Below, piece by piece: positions 7,884 through 16,714 of a DNA stretch of 64,000 bases. The DNA comes from Riemerella anatipestifer_F (GTDB taxonomy: Bacteria > Bacteroidota > Bacteroidia > Flavobacteriales > Weeksellaceae), in assembly GCF_037861325.1 (NCBI RefSeq), contig NZ_JAFELW010000005.1. One strand, 5' to 3'. Positions within the stretch are counted from its first letter, which is position 1, and every line of letters begins with the position of its first letter. The notes beneath the pieces were generated by a model. It was not told the DNA's origin and did no database searches. It worked only from the letters and a program-made list of their open reading frames with translations. The translations under genes were made by a program, and so were the position numbers.

Positions 7884-9269
7884 ATGAATTACGATATTAT
7901 AGTTATAGGAAGTGGTCCTGGTGGTTATGTAACAGCCATTAGAGCAGCACAATTAGGTTTCAAAACAGCTATTGTAGAAAAAGAAAACTTAGGAGGTATC
8001 TGCCTTAACTGGGGGTGTATTCCTACAAAAGCATTACTGAAATCGGCACAAGTGTTTAAGTACATCAACCATGCAGAAGATTTCGGTCTTAATAAAGTAG
8101 AAGCTAGTTTTGAATTTCCTAATGTAATTCAGAGAAGCCGTGGGGTGGCGAGTAAGATGAGTAAAGGGATTGAGTTCCTTATGAAAAAGAATAAGATAGA
8201 TGTTATCTTCGGTACCGCTAAAGTTCAAAAAGGTAAAAAAGTTTTAGTGGAAAAAGATGGTGCTACAAAAGAATATTCTGCGGAACACATCATCTTGGCA
8301 ACAGGAGCTCGTTCTAGAGAGTTGCCAAACCTTCCTCAAGATGGTAAAAAAGTAATAGGGTATAGACAAGCCCTTTCTTTACCAGAACAGCCTAAATCTA
8401 TGATAGTAGTAGGTTCTGGAGCTATCGGAGTAGAGTTTGCTTATTTCTACGCTACTATGGGGACTAAAGTAACTATCGTGGAGTTTATGCCAAACATCGT
8501 GCCTGTGGAGGACGAGGAGGTTTCTAAACATTTAGAAAAATCTCTTAAGAAAGCAGGTATAGAGGTAATGACTAATGCTTCTGTAGAATCTGTGGATACT
8601 TCTGGTAATGGCGTTAAAGCTAATGTAAAAACAGCCAAAGGTAATGTAACCTTAGAGGCTGATGTGGTACTTTCAGCAGTAGGTATTACGGCTAATATTG
8701 AAAACATAGGACTAGAAGAAGTTGGAATTAAAACAGATAAAGGTAGAGTTTTAGTAAATGAATGGTATCAAACTTCAGTACCAGGTTATTATGCGATAGG
8801 GGATATTATTCCTACTCAAGCTTTGGCTCATGTGGCTTCTGCGGAAGGAATCACTTGTGTGGAAAAAATTAAAGGACTGCATACAGAAACTATAGACTAT
8901 GGTAATATTCCAGGGTGTACATATTGCCTTCCTGAAATAGCATCAGTGGGTCTTACCGAAAAACAAGCCAAAGAAAAAGGCTATGATATTAAGGTTGGGA
9001 AATTCCCATTCTCAGCGAGTGGAAAAGCGACTGCAAACGGAGATACAGATGGTTTTGTAAAGGTAATTTTTGATGCTAAATATGGTGAGTGGTTAGGCTG
9101 TCATATGATAGGTAATGGCGTTACCGAAATGATAGCAGAAGCAGTAGTTGCTAGAAAATTAGAAACTACAGGGCATGAGATTTTGAAATCTGTTCACCCA
9201 CACCCTACATTGTCAGAAGCGGTTATGGAGGCTGTAGCTGCGGCTTATGGGGAGGTAATACATATTTAA
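7884..9269 (+). CDS. lpdA: Dihydrolipoyl dehydrogenase (E3)
   Basis: FAD flavoprotein that reoxidises dihydrolipoamide with NAD+ as the shared E3 subunit of pyruvate and 2-oxoglutarate dehydrogenase complexes. It has 461 residues. The FAD-binding GSGPGGY is at 9-15. The redox disulphide is in GGICLNWGC (C40 and C45). The NAD-binding GSGAIGVEFA lies near residue 180, and the catalytic pair is H440-E445 in HPHPTLSE. The gene is monocistronic between two terminators, away from E1/E2 genes. A degenerate -7 box (TAAATTCG, 7859-7866) precedes it. Confidence 0.96.
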   Translation: MNYDIIVIGSGPGGYVTAIRAAQLGFKTAIVEKENLGGICLNWGCIPTKALLKSAQVFKYINHAEDFGLNKVEASFEFPNVIQRSRGVASKMSKGIEFLMKKNKIDVIFGTAKVQKGKKVLVEKDGATKEYSAEHIILATGARSRELPNLPQDGKKVIGYRQALSLPEQPKSMIVVGSGAIGVEFAYFYATMGTKVTIVEFMPNIVPVEDEEVSKHLEKSLKKAGIEVMTNASVESVDTSGNGVKANVKTAKGNVTLEADVVLSAVGITANIENIGLEEVGIKTDKGRVLVNEWYQTSVPGYYAIGDIIPTQALAHVASAEGITCVEKIKGLHTETIDYGNIPGCTYCLPEIASVGLTEKQAKEKGYDIKVGKFPFSASGKATANGDTDGFVKVIFDAKYGEWLGCHMIGNGVTEMIAEAVVARKLETTGHEILKSVHPHPTLSEAVMEAVAAAYGEVIHI

Positions 9270-9299
9270 TTATAGTAAACTTTAGTTATAAAATAATAG

Positions 9300-9335
9300 C
9301 ACCTCCTAGATATGATAGGTCTAGTGAGGTGTTTT
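9300..9335 (+). terminator. Terminator after lpdA
   Basis: CACCTC-CTAGA pairs with TCTAG-T-GAGGTG with one bulged base, followed by a T-rich run. Confidence 0.8.
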
Positions 9336-9343
9336 TATTTTTG
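9336..9343 (+). promoter_or_regulatory. -7 box of the DUF2490 gene
   Basis: TATTTTTG, a TAnnTTTG match 22 bases before the start codon. It overlaps the tail of the lpdA terminator. No TTG is at the right distance upstream. Confidence 0.35.
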
Positions 9344-9364
9344 TAACATAATATAAATTTATAG

Positions 9365-10018
9365 ATGAGAGCGATATTTATATTTATTCTTTTATTACCT
9401 AAGGTTGTATTTTCTCAAACCAATGATTTAGGGAATTGGTTTATCTATTTTGGAGATAAAAAGATTGACAATAGATGGAATTGGCATCACGAGGTGCAAT
9501 ATAGAAACTTTAATTTTATAGGAGATACAGAACAGGTACTCATTAGAACAGGGCTTGGCTATAATCTTACCGAAAACAACAATAATATTTTGCTAGGTGC
9601 AGCATTTATTTACAGTGAGCCTTATTTGACAAACAGTGATACTAAGACTAGTTTTAACGAACATCGTATTTACCAGCAGTTTATCACTAGGCAGACTTTT
9701 GGAGCGGTATCTTTGCAGCACAGATATAGGTTTGAGCAACGGTTTTTTGAGAAAGATTTTAGGTTGAGGTTGCGTTATTTTATAGGTCTTAATGTAGCTC
9801 TGAACAAAAAGCAAATGATGGATAAAGCAGTCTATTTATCTGCCTATAATGAGATATTTATAAATACTGAAAATAATATATTTGATAGAAACAGGCTTTA
9901 TGGTGGTTTAGGATATAGATTTTCTAAAAATGTGAGAACCGAAGTTGGAGTAATGAATCAGTCTACAAGTACCGTATCTAGAAATCAATTAAATTTGATT
10001 ACATTTTTTAACTTTTAA
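9365..10018 (+). CDS. DUF2490 family outer-membrane beta-barrel protein
   Basis: Exported barrel of 217 residues with a signal peptide (MRAIFIFILLLPKVVFSQ). The mature protein begins with the DUF2490 hallmark (GNWFIYFGDKKIDNRWNWHH), and consists of alternating strands rich in Tyr, Phe, Arg and Asn, ending in a terminal aromatic residue (FFNF) suited to BAM-dependent insertion. The family is widespread in Bacteroidota and has no established function. The gene is alone, convergent with fahA, and shares a bidirectional terminator with it. Confidence 0.8.
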   Translation: MRAIFIFILLLPKVVFSQTNDLGNWFIYFGDKKIDNRWNWHHEVQYRNFNFIGDTEQVLIRTGLGYNLTENNNNILLGAAFIYSEPYLTNSDTKTSFNEHRIYQQFITRQTFGAVSLQHRYRFEQRFFEKDFRLRLRYFIGLNVALNKKQMMDKAVYLSAYNEIFINTENNIFDRNRLYGGLGYRFSKNVRTEVGVMNQSTSTVSRNQLNLITFFNF

Positions 10019-10038
10019 TACAGATTCTTGTAAATAAA

Positions 10039-10076
10039 AATAAGCCGTTTCAAAAAAAACTTTGAAACGGCTTATT
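10039..10076. terminator. Bidirectional terminator between the DUF2490 gene and fahA
   Basis: Sixteen-base perfect stem AATAAGCCGTTTCAAA / TTTGAAACGGCTTATT with a 6-base loop, between convergent genes. Confidence 0.9.
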
Positions 10077-10081
10077 GTATT

Positions 10082-11332
10082 CTATACTTTAGCTGGTAAC
10101 ACTTTGGTTTTTACTTCACCAAAACCTACTCTAATGTGTTCCTTTTGGGCGAAACCTCTCATTGTGATGGTATCCCCATCTTCTATAAATTTCCTTTCGC
10201 TGCCGTCTGAAAGCGTTAAAGGATTTTGACCTCTCCAAGTAAGTTCTAACATAGAACCAAAGCTACTCGGCTCTTTACCCGAAATGGTTCCCGAAGCATA
10301 CATATCTCCCACCTCTACATTACAACCATTGATGGTATGATGTGTCAACTGCTGAGCCATATTCCAATACATATATTTGAAATTAGACTGGCAAATAAGG
10401 TTTTCCGCTCCATTTTCAGGGGTTAAATAAACCTCTAAAGCAATATCAAAGTTTTTATCGCCTTCAAATTTTAGATAAGGTAATACCTCTGGTTCTTGCT
10501 TAGGAGAGGTGGTTCTAAATGGCTCTAAAGCCTCTAAAGTAACCACCCAAGGCGATATGGACGAACAGAAATTTTTCCCTAAAAATGGACCTAGCGGCAC
10601 ATACTCCCAACTCTGAATATCCCTAGCCGACCAGTCATTAAACAACACCATTCCGAAAATGGAGTTCTCCGCATCTTTGGTAGAAATGCTTTCACCCATT
10701 TCTGTATTCTTATTAACTATAAAAGCCATCTCTAACTCAAAATCTAACTGTTTAGAAGCTCCAAATATCGGTTGGTTTGCATCTGCAGGCTTCATTTGTC
10801 CTTTTGGTCTATGAAAATCCACTCCCGAAGTTACAATAGACGAAGCCCTACCGTGATACCCTACTGGAATATGCTTCCAATTAGGTAAAAGGGCATTTTC
10901 TGGGTCGCGGAACATCTTTCCAACATTAGTAGCGTGTTCTATACTACTGTAAAAATCAGTATAGTTAGGGATATGCACTGGCATTAGCATTTCCACCTCA
11001 TCTAAGTCATAAAAGCACTCTTCTATCACTTTTTCGTCTTTAGAAAGTTTAGAACCTTCTAAAAGTAATTCTTGTATTCTTTCTCTAACAACGGTGGTTA
11101 CAGGTTTGCCTAGCTCTATAAAATCGTTTAGAGTATAGCCTTCAAAAACATTTTCGGTTAAGTCTTCTATATCGTCAAAGTAGCCATAATCGTAAAGTGA
11201 GGCTAGGTCTATTACTAAATCGCCTATTCTAGTGGCACAAGCAATATACTCGTGATTGAAAACCGCCACCCCAAACGGAATGTTATAAATGGAAAAATCG
11301 GACTGTTCGTTATAATTTACAAATGATTTCAT
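10082..11332 (-). CDS. fahA: Fumarylacetoacetase
   Basis: Last enzyme of tyrosine and phenylalanine catabolism: it hydrolyses fumarylacetoacetate to fumarate and acetoacetate. It has 416 residues, the usual length. The N-terminal SH3-like domain is followed by the FAH catalytic fold. Visible hallmarks are YTDFYSS-EHATNVG (substrate pocket), FELEMAFIV (metal-binding glutamates), DWSARDIQSWE and GPFLGKNF. It starts three bases after the stop of the small secreted protein gene and lies downstream of hppD on the same strand. Homogentisate dioxygenase, the intervening enzyme, is not in this window. Confidence 0.96.
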   Translation of the reverse strand: MKSFVNYNEQSDFSIYNIPFGVAVFNHEYIACATRIGDLVIDLASLYDYGYFDDIEDLTENVFEGYTLNDFIELGKPVTTVVRERIQELLLEGSKLSKDEKVIEECFYDLDEVEMLMPVHIPNYTDFYSSIEHATNVGKMFRDPENALLPNWKHIPVGYHGRASSIVTSGVDFHRPKGQMKPADANQPIFGASKQLDFELEMAFIVNKNTEMGESISTKDAENSIFGMVLFNDWSARDIQSWEYVPLGPFLGKNFCSSISPWVVTLEALEPFRTTSPKQEPEVLPYLKFEGDKNFDIALEVYLTPENGAENLICQSNFKYMYWNMAQQLTHHTINGCNVEVGDMYASGTISGKEPSSFGSMLELTWRGQNPLTLSDGSERKFIEDGDTITMRGFAQKEHIRVGFGEVKTKVLPAKV

Positions 11333-11335
11333 AGT

Positions 11336-11809
11336 TTATTTTTTTACAGGTTGTTTTGTGATAGATTGTTCATCTATCCAGCGTTGTTTTGTGTTGATGT
11401 CTATTAGGTAAAGAATTTCTTTCTCTCTATTTAGCATCAGGGTTTTGGTAACCGCAATAGGTATCTTTTGCCCTTCTAATTTATCAGCTCTTATAGAAAC
11501 TATGTTTTTCTTTCTAATAAAATCACCATCATACACTTTGGAAGTAGTTTTATTGTCAGACTTGGTATCCAATAGCTCTACATAATTGATTTTATTATTA
11601 GTGAAAACAATAAATTCTCGCTCTGTTCTATCTTCAAAATCTTTTATAGAGACAAACTTTTTTCCGTCTAGGCTTACTCCACTTAAATCTTGGTTAAAGC
11701 CTCTCCTTTCTTCTAAACGGTCTAAAATAGCGTTAAGTGTACCGAAGTTTTGTGCTTTAATACCGAAAGAGGCTATAACAAAGCCTAATGCAATTATTTT
11801 TTTCATCAT
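11336..11809 (-). CDS. Small secreted protein of unknown function in the tyrosine-catabolism cluster
   Basis: A 157-residue protein with a clear signal peptide (MMKKIIALGFVIASFGIKAQ) and no recognisable domain. The mature part is charged, with a predicted beta-rich centre (REFIVFTNNKINYVELL) and a basic tail. The ATG at 11809 or the next codon could be the start. It lies between hppD and fahA, three bases upstream of fahA, so it is presumably made with that enzyme. A periplasmic protein is an odd partner for a cytosolic pathway, and nothing in its sequence links it to aromatics. A hairpin terminator precedes it. Confidence 0.75.
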   Translation of the reverse strand: MMKKIIALGFVIASFGIKAQNFGTLNAILDRLEERRGFNQDLSGVSLDGKKFVSIKDFEDRTEREFIVFTNNKINYVELLDTKSDNKTTSKVYDGDFIRKKNIVSIRADKLEGQKIPIAVTKTLMLNREKEILYLIDINTKQRWIDEQSITKQPVKK

Positions 11810-11820
11810 TTATATCATTT

Positions 11821-11855
11821 AAAAAACACAGTACACAGATTAGTGTGTGTACTGT
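11821..11855 (-). terminator. Intercistronic terminator-like hairpin between hppD and the small secreted gene
   Basis: Read on the minus strand: ten-base perfect stem ACAGTACACA / TGTGTACTGT with an 8-base loop, followed by GTTTTTTAAATG. Only 11 bases separate the T run from the next start codon, leaving no room for a separate promoter downstream. Confidence 0.75.
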
Positions 11856-11868
11856 ATTGATGTCTATT

Positions 11869-12999
11869 TTAGAGATTACCTCTTCTCGCTTGTTCTTTCT
11901 CTAAGGCTTCAAAAAGGGCTTTGAAATTACCTGCCCCAAAGCTCTGTGCTCCGTGTCTTTCGATAATTTCGAAGAAGAGTGTTGGTCGGTCTTCCACAGG
12001 TTTAGTAAATATTTGGAGAAGATAGCCTTCCTCATCGTGGTCTATTAAGATGCCTAGTTCTTGTAATTTTTTAAGGTCTTCGTCTATATGCCCCACACGC
12101 TCTGGCACCATTTCGTAATAGGCATTTGGTGGTGCTGATAGAAACTCTACTCCTCTAGCTTTAAGTTCGGAAACGGTTTTTATAATATCTTTGGTAGCGA
12201 CTGCAATATGTTGCACCCCTTCGCCTTCGTAGAAGTCTAGATATTCTTCCACTTGAGATTTCTTTTTACCTTCGGCAGGTTCGTTAATTGGGAATTTAGC
12301 ATAGCCATTACCATTTGCCATCACTTTAGACATCAATGCCGAATACTCCGTGTTGATTTGCTTGTCATCAAAGCTAAGAATATTAACAAAGCCTAACACC
12401 TCTTCGTACCACTTAACTACTGGAAGCATTCTGTTCCAACCTACATTTCCCACACAATGGTCCACATAAAGTAAACCTACATCTGAAGGGTTATAATCAC
12501 TTTCCCATTTTTCGTATCCTGGCATAAATGGACCTGTATAATTTTTCCTTTCCACGAACATATGCACCGTTTCCCCATAAGTATAGATGCCCGACATTCT
12601 TACTTCTCCGAACTCATCGGTAAGTGTAATAGGTTCTAGATATGGCTTGCCGCCTCTTTTGGTAGTTTCTTCAAATGCAGCGTAAGCGTCATCTACCCAA
12701 AGAGCTAGTACTTTAACCCCATCTCCGTGCTTTTTTTGATGTTCACAGATAGGCGAGTTAGAGTTCAACCCAGAAGTTAAAACCAATCTAATTTTCCCTT
12801 GTTGTAAGACATAAGAAGCCCTATCTCTTACGCCCGTTTCTGGTCCAGCATAAGCTACGGACTGAAACCCAAACGCTGTTTTGTAGAAGTGAGCCGCTTG
12901 TTTGGCGTTACCTACATAAAGTTCTATGTAATCTGTCCCATTGATGGGTAAGAAATTTTGTGCTTTCGCTATTTTTTCAGCAAATGTTAGTTCCGACAT
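11869..12999 (-). CDS. hppD: 4-hydroxyphenylpyruvate dioxygenase
   Basis: Fe(II) dioxygenase that converts 4-hydroxyphenylpyruvate to homogentisate, the committed step of tyrosine breakdown. It has 376 residues with two VOC-type domains. The C-terminal domain holds the iron triad: H181 (VDHCVGN), H264 (GVQHIAVAT) and E344 (FFEIIER). The C-terminal gate helix (AGNFKALFEALEKEQ) is intact. It is the first gene of a leftward cluster with the small secreted protein and fahA, but a terminator-like hairpin follows it. Its promoter lies in the divergent region shared with lpxK; only a one-mismatch -7 box (TATCTTGG on the minus strand, near 13035) is visible. Confidence 0.96.
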   Translation of the reverse strand: MSELTFAEKIAKAQNFLPINGTDYIELYVGNAKQAAHFYKTAFGFQSVAYAGPETGVRDRASYVLQQGKIRLVLTSGLNSNSPICEHQKKHGDGVKVLALWVDDAYAAFEETTKRGGKPYLEPITLTDEFGEVRMSGIYTYGETVHMFVERKNYTGPFMPGYEKWESDYNPSDVGLLYVDHCVGNVGWNRMLPVVKWYEEVLGFVNILSFDDKQINTEYSALMSKVMANGNGYAKFPINEPAEGKKKSQVEEYLDFYEGEGVQHIAVATKDIIKTVSELKARGVEFLSAPPNAYYEMVPERVGHIDEDLKKLQELGILIDHDEEGYLLQIFTKPVEDRPTLFFEIIERHGAQSFGAGNFKALFEALEKEQARRGNL

Positions 13000-13162
13000 A
13001 TTTTTACTTTTTAGATTTTTAATTTCAATGAGCCAAGATACAATTTTTTGTTTATTAAATGGGTATGCTATTTCGTATAAATATGCAATGAGAGTTTAAT
13101 ATTTTGGTATGGCTAAAGTTATTTTCCATTTTAGCTTTCTTTCGTTCCTCGTAAAAAAAGCG

Positions 13163-13170
13163 TACTTTTG
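13163..13170 (+). promoter_or_regulatory. -7 box of lpxK
   Basis: TACTTTTG matches TAnnTTTG and lies 26 bases before the lpxK ATG at 13197, in the region divergent from hppD. Confidence 0.5.
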
Positions 13171-13196
13171 CACACGGAAATTTGCAAGCGGACGAT

Positions 13197-14222
13197 ATGA
13201 AAAGATGGTATCTCTATCCTTTTTCCTTAATCTATCATCTAGGGACTTCTGTAAGAAACAAAATGTATGATTGGGGATTGTTGCCTTCTACGAAATTTAA
13301 CACACCTATCATCAATGTAGGTAACCTCTCCGTGGGCGGTAGCGGGAAATCTCCTATGGTAATGCATATCGCAGAACTCCTTTCAAAAAATTATCGTACG
13401 GGAGTGCTTTCTAGAGGCTATGGGCGTACGACCAAAGGCTATGGAGTTGTAAACTACAATAGTAACTATAGAACGGTAGGCGATGAAGCTATGCAGCTTT
13501 TTGAACGCTTTAAAAATCGTTTTGTAATTGGGGTAAGTGAGGATAGAGTTTTCGGGGCTAAGAAACTTATTTCTGATATGGATTTAGATGTGCTAGTGCT
13601 AGATGATGCATTTCAGCACCGCCGAATCAATGCAGGGCTTAACATCTTAATGACCGACTATAACGACCCTTATTTTAAAGACTTTATTCTTCCCGCTGGG
13701 AATTTAAGGGAAAGCCGAAACGGAATGAAAAGAGCTCATATCATCGTAGTTTCTAAGTGTCCTGCTAATATTACGGAGGAGAAAAAACAATACTACATTT
13801 CTAGAATAAGCCCTAAGCATTATCAAAAAGTGTTTTTCTCCACCATCAATTATGATGAAACGGTGTTCTCCAAAACGCAATCTTTGCCTGATAATAATTT
13901 GGCTTATTACGATATATTAGTCATTACAGGAATTGCCAACCCAACGCCTTTCCTAGAACATCTGAATAGATTTGCTAAGAAAGTAAAACATCTTAAATTT
14001 AAAGACCACCATAGCTTTACAGATGCTGATGTACAAAAGATAATCTCCGAGTATAAAAAAATGGGAGATTATAAGATGATACTTACCACAGAAAAAGATT
14101 TTGTAAGGCTAAAAACTTTTGAATATCTAAGTGATAAATTATATTACTGGCCTATCAATGTAGAAATGGATAAGCTAGAGGAGTTTAACAAAATAATACT
14201 GAATTATGTTAGAAAAATTTAA
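13197..14222 (+). CDS. lpxK: Tetraacyldisaccharide 4'-kinase
   Basis: Inner-membrane-associated kinase that adds the 4'-phosphate to the lipid A precursor, the sixth step of the Raetz pathway. The ATG at 13197 gives 341 residues beginning MKRWYLYPFS, typical of the family. The same frame can be extended to a TTG at 13182, but that adds only five unlikely residues. The P-loop is NLSVGGSGKSPM near residue 46, and further family motifs are SRGYGR and DDAFQHRR. The last 17 bases overlap the start of punA, so the two are translationally coupled. Confidence 0.94.
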   Translation: MKRWYLYPFSLIYHLGTSVRNKMYDWGLLPSTKFNTPIINVGNLSVGGSGKSPMVMHIAELLSKNYRTGVLSRGYGRTTKGYGVVNYNSNYRTVGDEAMQLFERFKNRFVIGVSEDRVFGAKKLISDMDLDVLVLDDAFQHRRINAGLNILMTDYNDPYFKDFILPAGNLRESRNGMKRAHIIVVSKCPANITEEKKQYYISRISPKHYQKVFFSTINYDETVFSKTQSLPDNNLAYYDILVITGIANPTPFLEHLNRFAKKVKHLKFKDHHSFTDADVQKIISEYKKMGDYKMILTTEKDFVRLKTFEYLSDKLYYWPINVEMDKLEEFNKIILNYVRKI

Positions 14223-15018
14223 AGAAACCGCAGCATTTATTAAGAACATTATTGGAGATACACCAGACTTTGCTATTGTGCTAGGTTCTGGATTGGGTAA
14301 ATTAAAAGACGAAGTAGAGGCAATCCACACTTTGGACTATGCTGACATTCCTAATTTTCCTCAAACTACGGTAGTTGGGCACGGAGGTAGCTTAATCTAT
14401 GGTACACTAGAAGGTAAAAAAGTACTTATGATGAGCGGAAGATTTCACTACTACGAGGGGCATTCTATCGAAACGGTAACCTTCCCTTTCCGTGTGTTCC
14501 ATTTATTAGGAATTAAAAATCTAATCGTTTCTAATGCTTCAGGTGGTGTAAACCCTAACTTTAAAGTGGCTGATGTGATGCTGATTAACGACCACATCAA
14601 TATGATGCCAGAACACCCATTAAGAGGTAAAAATATAGATGAATTAGGACCTCGTTTCGTAGATATGAGCGAGCCTTATAACAAAAAAATGTTGAGCATC
14701 GCTGAAGAAGTAGCAAAAGAGAATAACATCACGGTACACCAAGGGGTTTATGTAGCTCTGCAAGGACCTACCTTTGAAACACCTGCTGAATACGGGTTAA
14801 TCCGTGCTATTGGTGGTGATGCTGTGGGTATGAGTACTGTGCCTGAAGTTATTGTAGCAAAACATCAAGGTATGGATGTATTTGGTATTTCTATCATTAC
14901 CGATTTAGGCGGACCAGAAATTGCGTTCAATGTTTCTCACGAGGAGGTTTTAGAGGCGGCTAACAAAGCAATGCCTAATGTAATCAAAATCGTAAAAGGC
15001 TTAGTAAAGAATTACTAA
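14206..15018 (+). CDS. punA: Purine nucleoside phosphorylase (PNP-I, trimeric type)
   Basis: Phosphorolyses inosine and guanosine (and deoxy forms) to base and ribose-1-phosphate in purine salvage. It has 270 residues with the trimeric PNP signatures: phosphate site GSGLGKL, VVGHGGSLIYG, GRFHYYEGH, SNASGGVNP, the base-binding QGPTFETPAE, and VGMSTVPEVIVA. Its first codons overlap lpxK by 17 bases and the unit ends at a strong terminator, so lpxK-punA form an operon despite unrelated functions. Confidence 0.94.
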   Translation: MLEKFKETAAFIKNIIGDTPDFAIVLGSGLGKLKDEVEAIHTLDYADIPNFPQTTVVGHGGSLIYGTLEGKKVLMMSGRFHYYEGHSIETVTFPFRVFHLLGIKNLIVSNASGGVNPNFKVADVMLINDHINMMPEHPLRGKNIDELGPRFVDMSEPYNKKMLSIAEEVAKENNITVHQGVYVALQGPTFETPAEYGLIRAIGGDAVGMSTVPEVIVAKHQGMDVFGISIITDLGGPEIAFNVSHEEVLEAANKAMPNVIKIVKGLVKNY

Positions 15019-15039
15019 GAAAAAAGTAAATGATTAGCT

Positions 15040-15072
15040 AAGAGACTGTACTTGTTGCAGTCTCTTTTTTTA
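15040..15072 (+). terminator. Terminator after punA
   Basis: AAGAGACTG / CAGTCTCTT stem followed by a T-rich tail. Confidence 0.88.
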
Positions 15073-15103
15073 TTGCTAAAAAGATAATAACAAGTTTTTA
15101 ACA

Positions 15104-15138
15104 TTGTAGCTCTATAAAACATAAAACCACTATCTTTG
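15104..15138 (+). promoter_or_regulatory. dnaB promoter, -7 box almost touching the start codon
   Basis: TTG at 15104-15106, a 24-base spacer (slightly long), and TATCTTTG at 15131-15138. Only four bases lie between the box and the ATG at 15143, so the transcript should begin at or very near the start codon. Confidence 0.55.
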
Positions 15139-15142
15139 CCCT

Positions 15143-16714
15143 ATGGCACAAAAGGAAACATTATCATCTTTAGTCAACGGTAATTTTGCGAAAGAACTCT
15201 CTATTTCTCAAGGCAAAATGCCACCCAATGCAGTAGATTTAGAAAGACTGGTTATAGGAGCTTTTCTTATTGATAAAAAGGCACTTGATAATACTTACGA
15301 TTTACTCACGCCTGAGGTATTTTACGACCCTAGACATCAGGAGATTTACCGTATCATCATTAAATTATTTGGTGATAATACGCCGATAGACATTCTAACG
15401 GTAATCCAAGAATTAAAGAAGCAAGAAAAACTTAATTTGGCTGGTGGGGACGCTTATATCATAGATTTAACCACAGGCATCAGTTCTTCTGCCCATATAG
15501 AATACCACGCGAGAGTTATCCTAGAAAAATACATTTTGAGGTCGCTCATCAATGTATCTGCGAATGTGATAGACAATTCTTACAAAGAATCTACAGATGT
15601 ATTTGAACTTTTAGACCGTGCCGAACAATCTTTTTTTGAAATCACCAACGGAACGATAAAAAAGGGCTTTGATACCGCTAGTTCTTTAGTAAGTGAAGCC
15701 ATTGAAAAAATTAAATCTCTTAAAGATAAAGAAGGGCTTTCGGGTATTCCTTCGGGATTTACCCAACTTGATAAGGAAACAGGAGGTTGGCAAAACTCGG
15801 ATTTGATTATCATAGCAGCTCGTCCTGGTATGGGTAAAACGGCGTTTATCCTTTCTATGGCTAGAAATATAGCAGTGGAACATCAAATTCCTATTGCTGT
15901 ATTTTCGTTAGAGATGGCATCAGTGCAGCTTATTACCAGAATGATTTCTTCCGAAACAGGGATTTCCTCTGAAAAATTAAGAAAAGGACAAATGAGCGAT
16001 GAAGAGTGGCAACGCCTCTTTAACAATGTTGCCGCTTTAGAAAACGCTCCACTTTATATAGATGAAACACCTGCTCTCTCCATTTTTGACTTTAGAGCAA
16101 AGTGCCGAAGACTTGTAATGCAGCACGGCGTGAGAATCATTATGGTGGATTATTTACAGCTGATGACTGCAAACTCTGGAAAGGGTGGCACGAGGGAACA
16201 GGAAATTTCCACCATATCTCGTTCATTAAAAGCGATTGCAAAAGAACTTAATGTGCCTATTATAGCTTTATCACAGCTTTCTAGAACGGTGGAAACTCGT
16301 CCTAATAAACGCCCTCAGCTTTCCGACTTAAGGGAATCTGGTGCGATAGAGCAAGATGCGGATATTGTATCCTTTATCTTCCGTCCAGAATATTACAAGA
16401 TAGATTTTTGGGATAATGATGAAGAAGGAGCACAAACCAGCACTACCAACCAAGCCGAAATTATTTTAGCAAAACACCGTAATGGTGCTACGGGCGAAGT
16501 AAGGCTTTCTTTCTTTAAGGAAATTGCCAAGTTTGCGGATTTAGATTTATACGGAGGTTACGAAAGCTCTAATTTTGGACAAATGGATAATAATCCTAGC
16601 GGATTTGAAAGCATCAAAACCACCATACAACCAAGTGCTGCATTTGATATTCCAGATAATATTTCTGGGTCTTCTATGAATGAGATTGACGATTATGACG
16701 ATATGCCATTCTAA
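15143..16714 (+). CDS. dnaB: Replicative DNA helicase DnaB
   Basis: Hexameric 5'-3' helicase that unwinds the replication fork and recruits primase. It has 523 residues. A short extension (1-25) precedes the N-terminal helical domain (from PPNAVDLERLVIGAFL). The RecA-like domain has Walker A ARPGMGKTA, the DnaB segment FSLEMASVQL, Walker B IIMVDYLQLM and the C-terminal LRESGAIEQDADIV. The C-terminal tail of about 45 residues is disordered and acidic. The stop codon abuts the ATG of rnhA with no gap, so dnaB-rnhA form an operon. No intein is present. Confidence 0.97.
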   Translation: MAQKETLSSLVNGNFAKELSISQGKMPPNAVDLERLVIGAFLIDKKALDNTYDLLTPEVFYDPRHQEIYRIIIKLFGDNTPIDILTVIQELKKQEKLNLAGGDAYIIDLTTGISSSAHIEYHARVILEKYILRSLINVSANVIDNSYKESTDVFELLDRAEQSFFEITNGTIKKGFDTASSLVSEAIEKIKSLKDKEGLSGIPSGFTQLDKETGGWQNSDLIIIAARPGMGKTAFILSMARNIAVEHQIPIAVFSLEMASVQLITRMISSETGISSEKLRKGQMSDEEWQRLFNNVAALENAPLYIDETPALSIFDFRAKCRRLVMQHGVRIIMVDYLQLMTANSGKGGTREQEISTISRSLKAIAKELNVPIIALSQLSRTVETRPNKRPQLSDLRESGAIEQDADIVSFIFRPEYYKIDFWDNDEEGAQTSTTNQAEIILAKHRNGATGEVRLSFFKEIAKFADLDLYGGYESSNFGQMDNNPSGFESIKTTIQPSAAFDIPDNISGSSMNEIDDYDDMPF

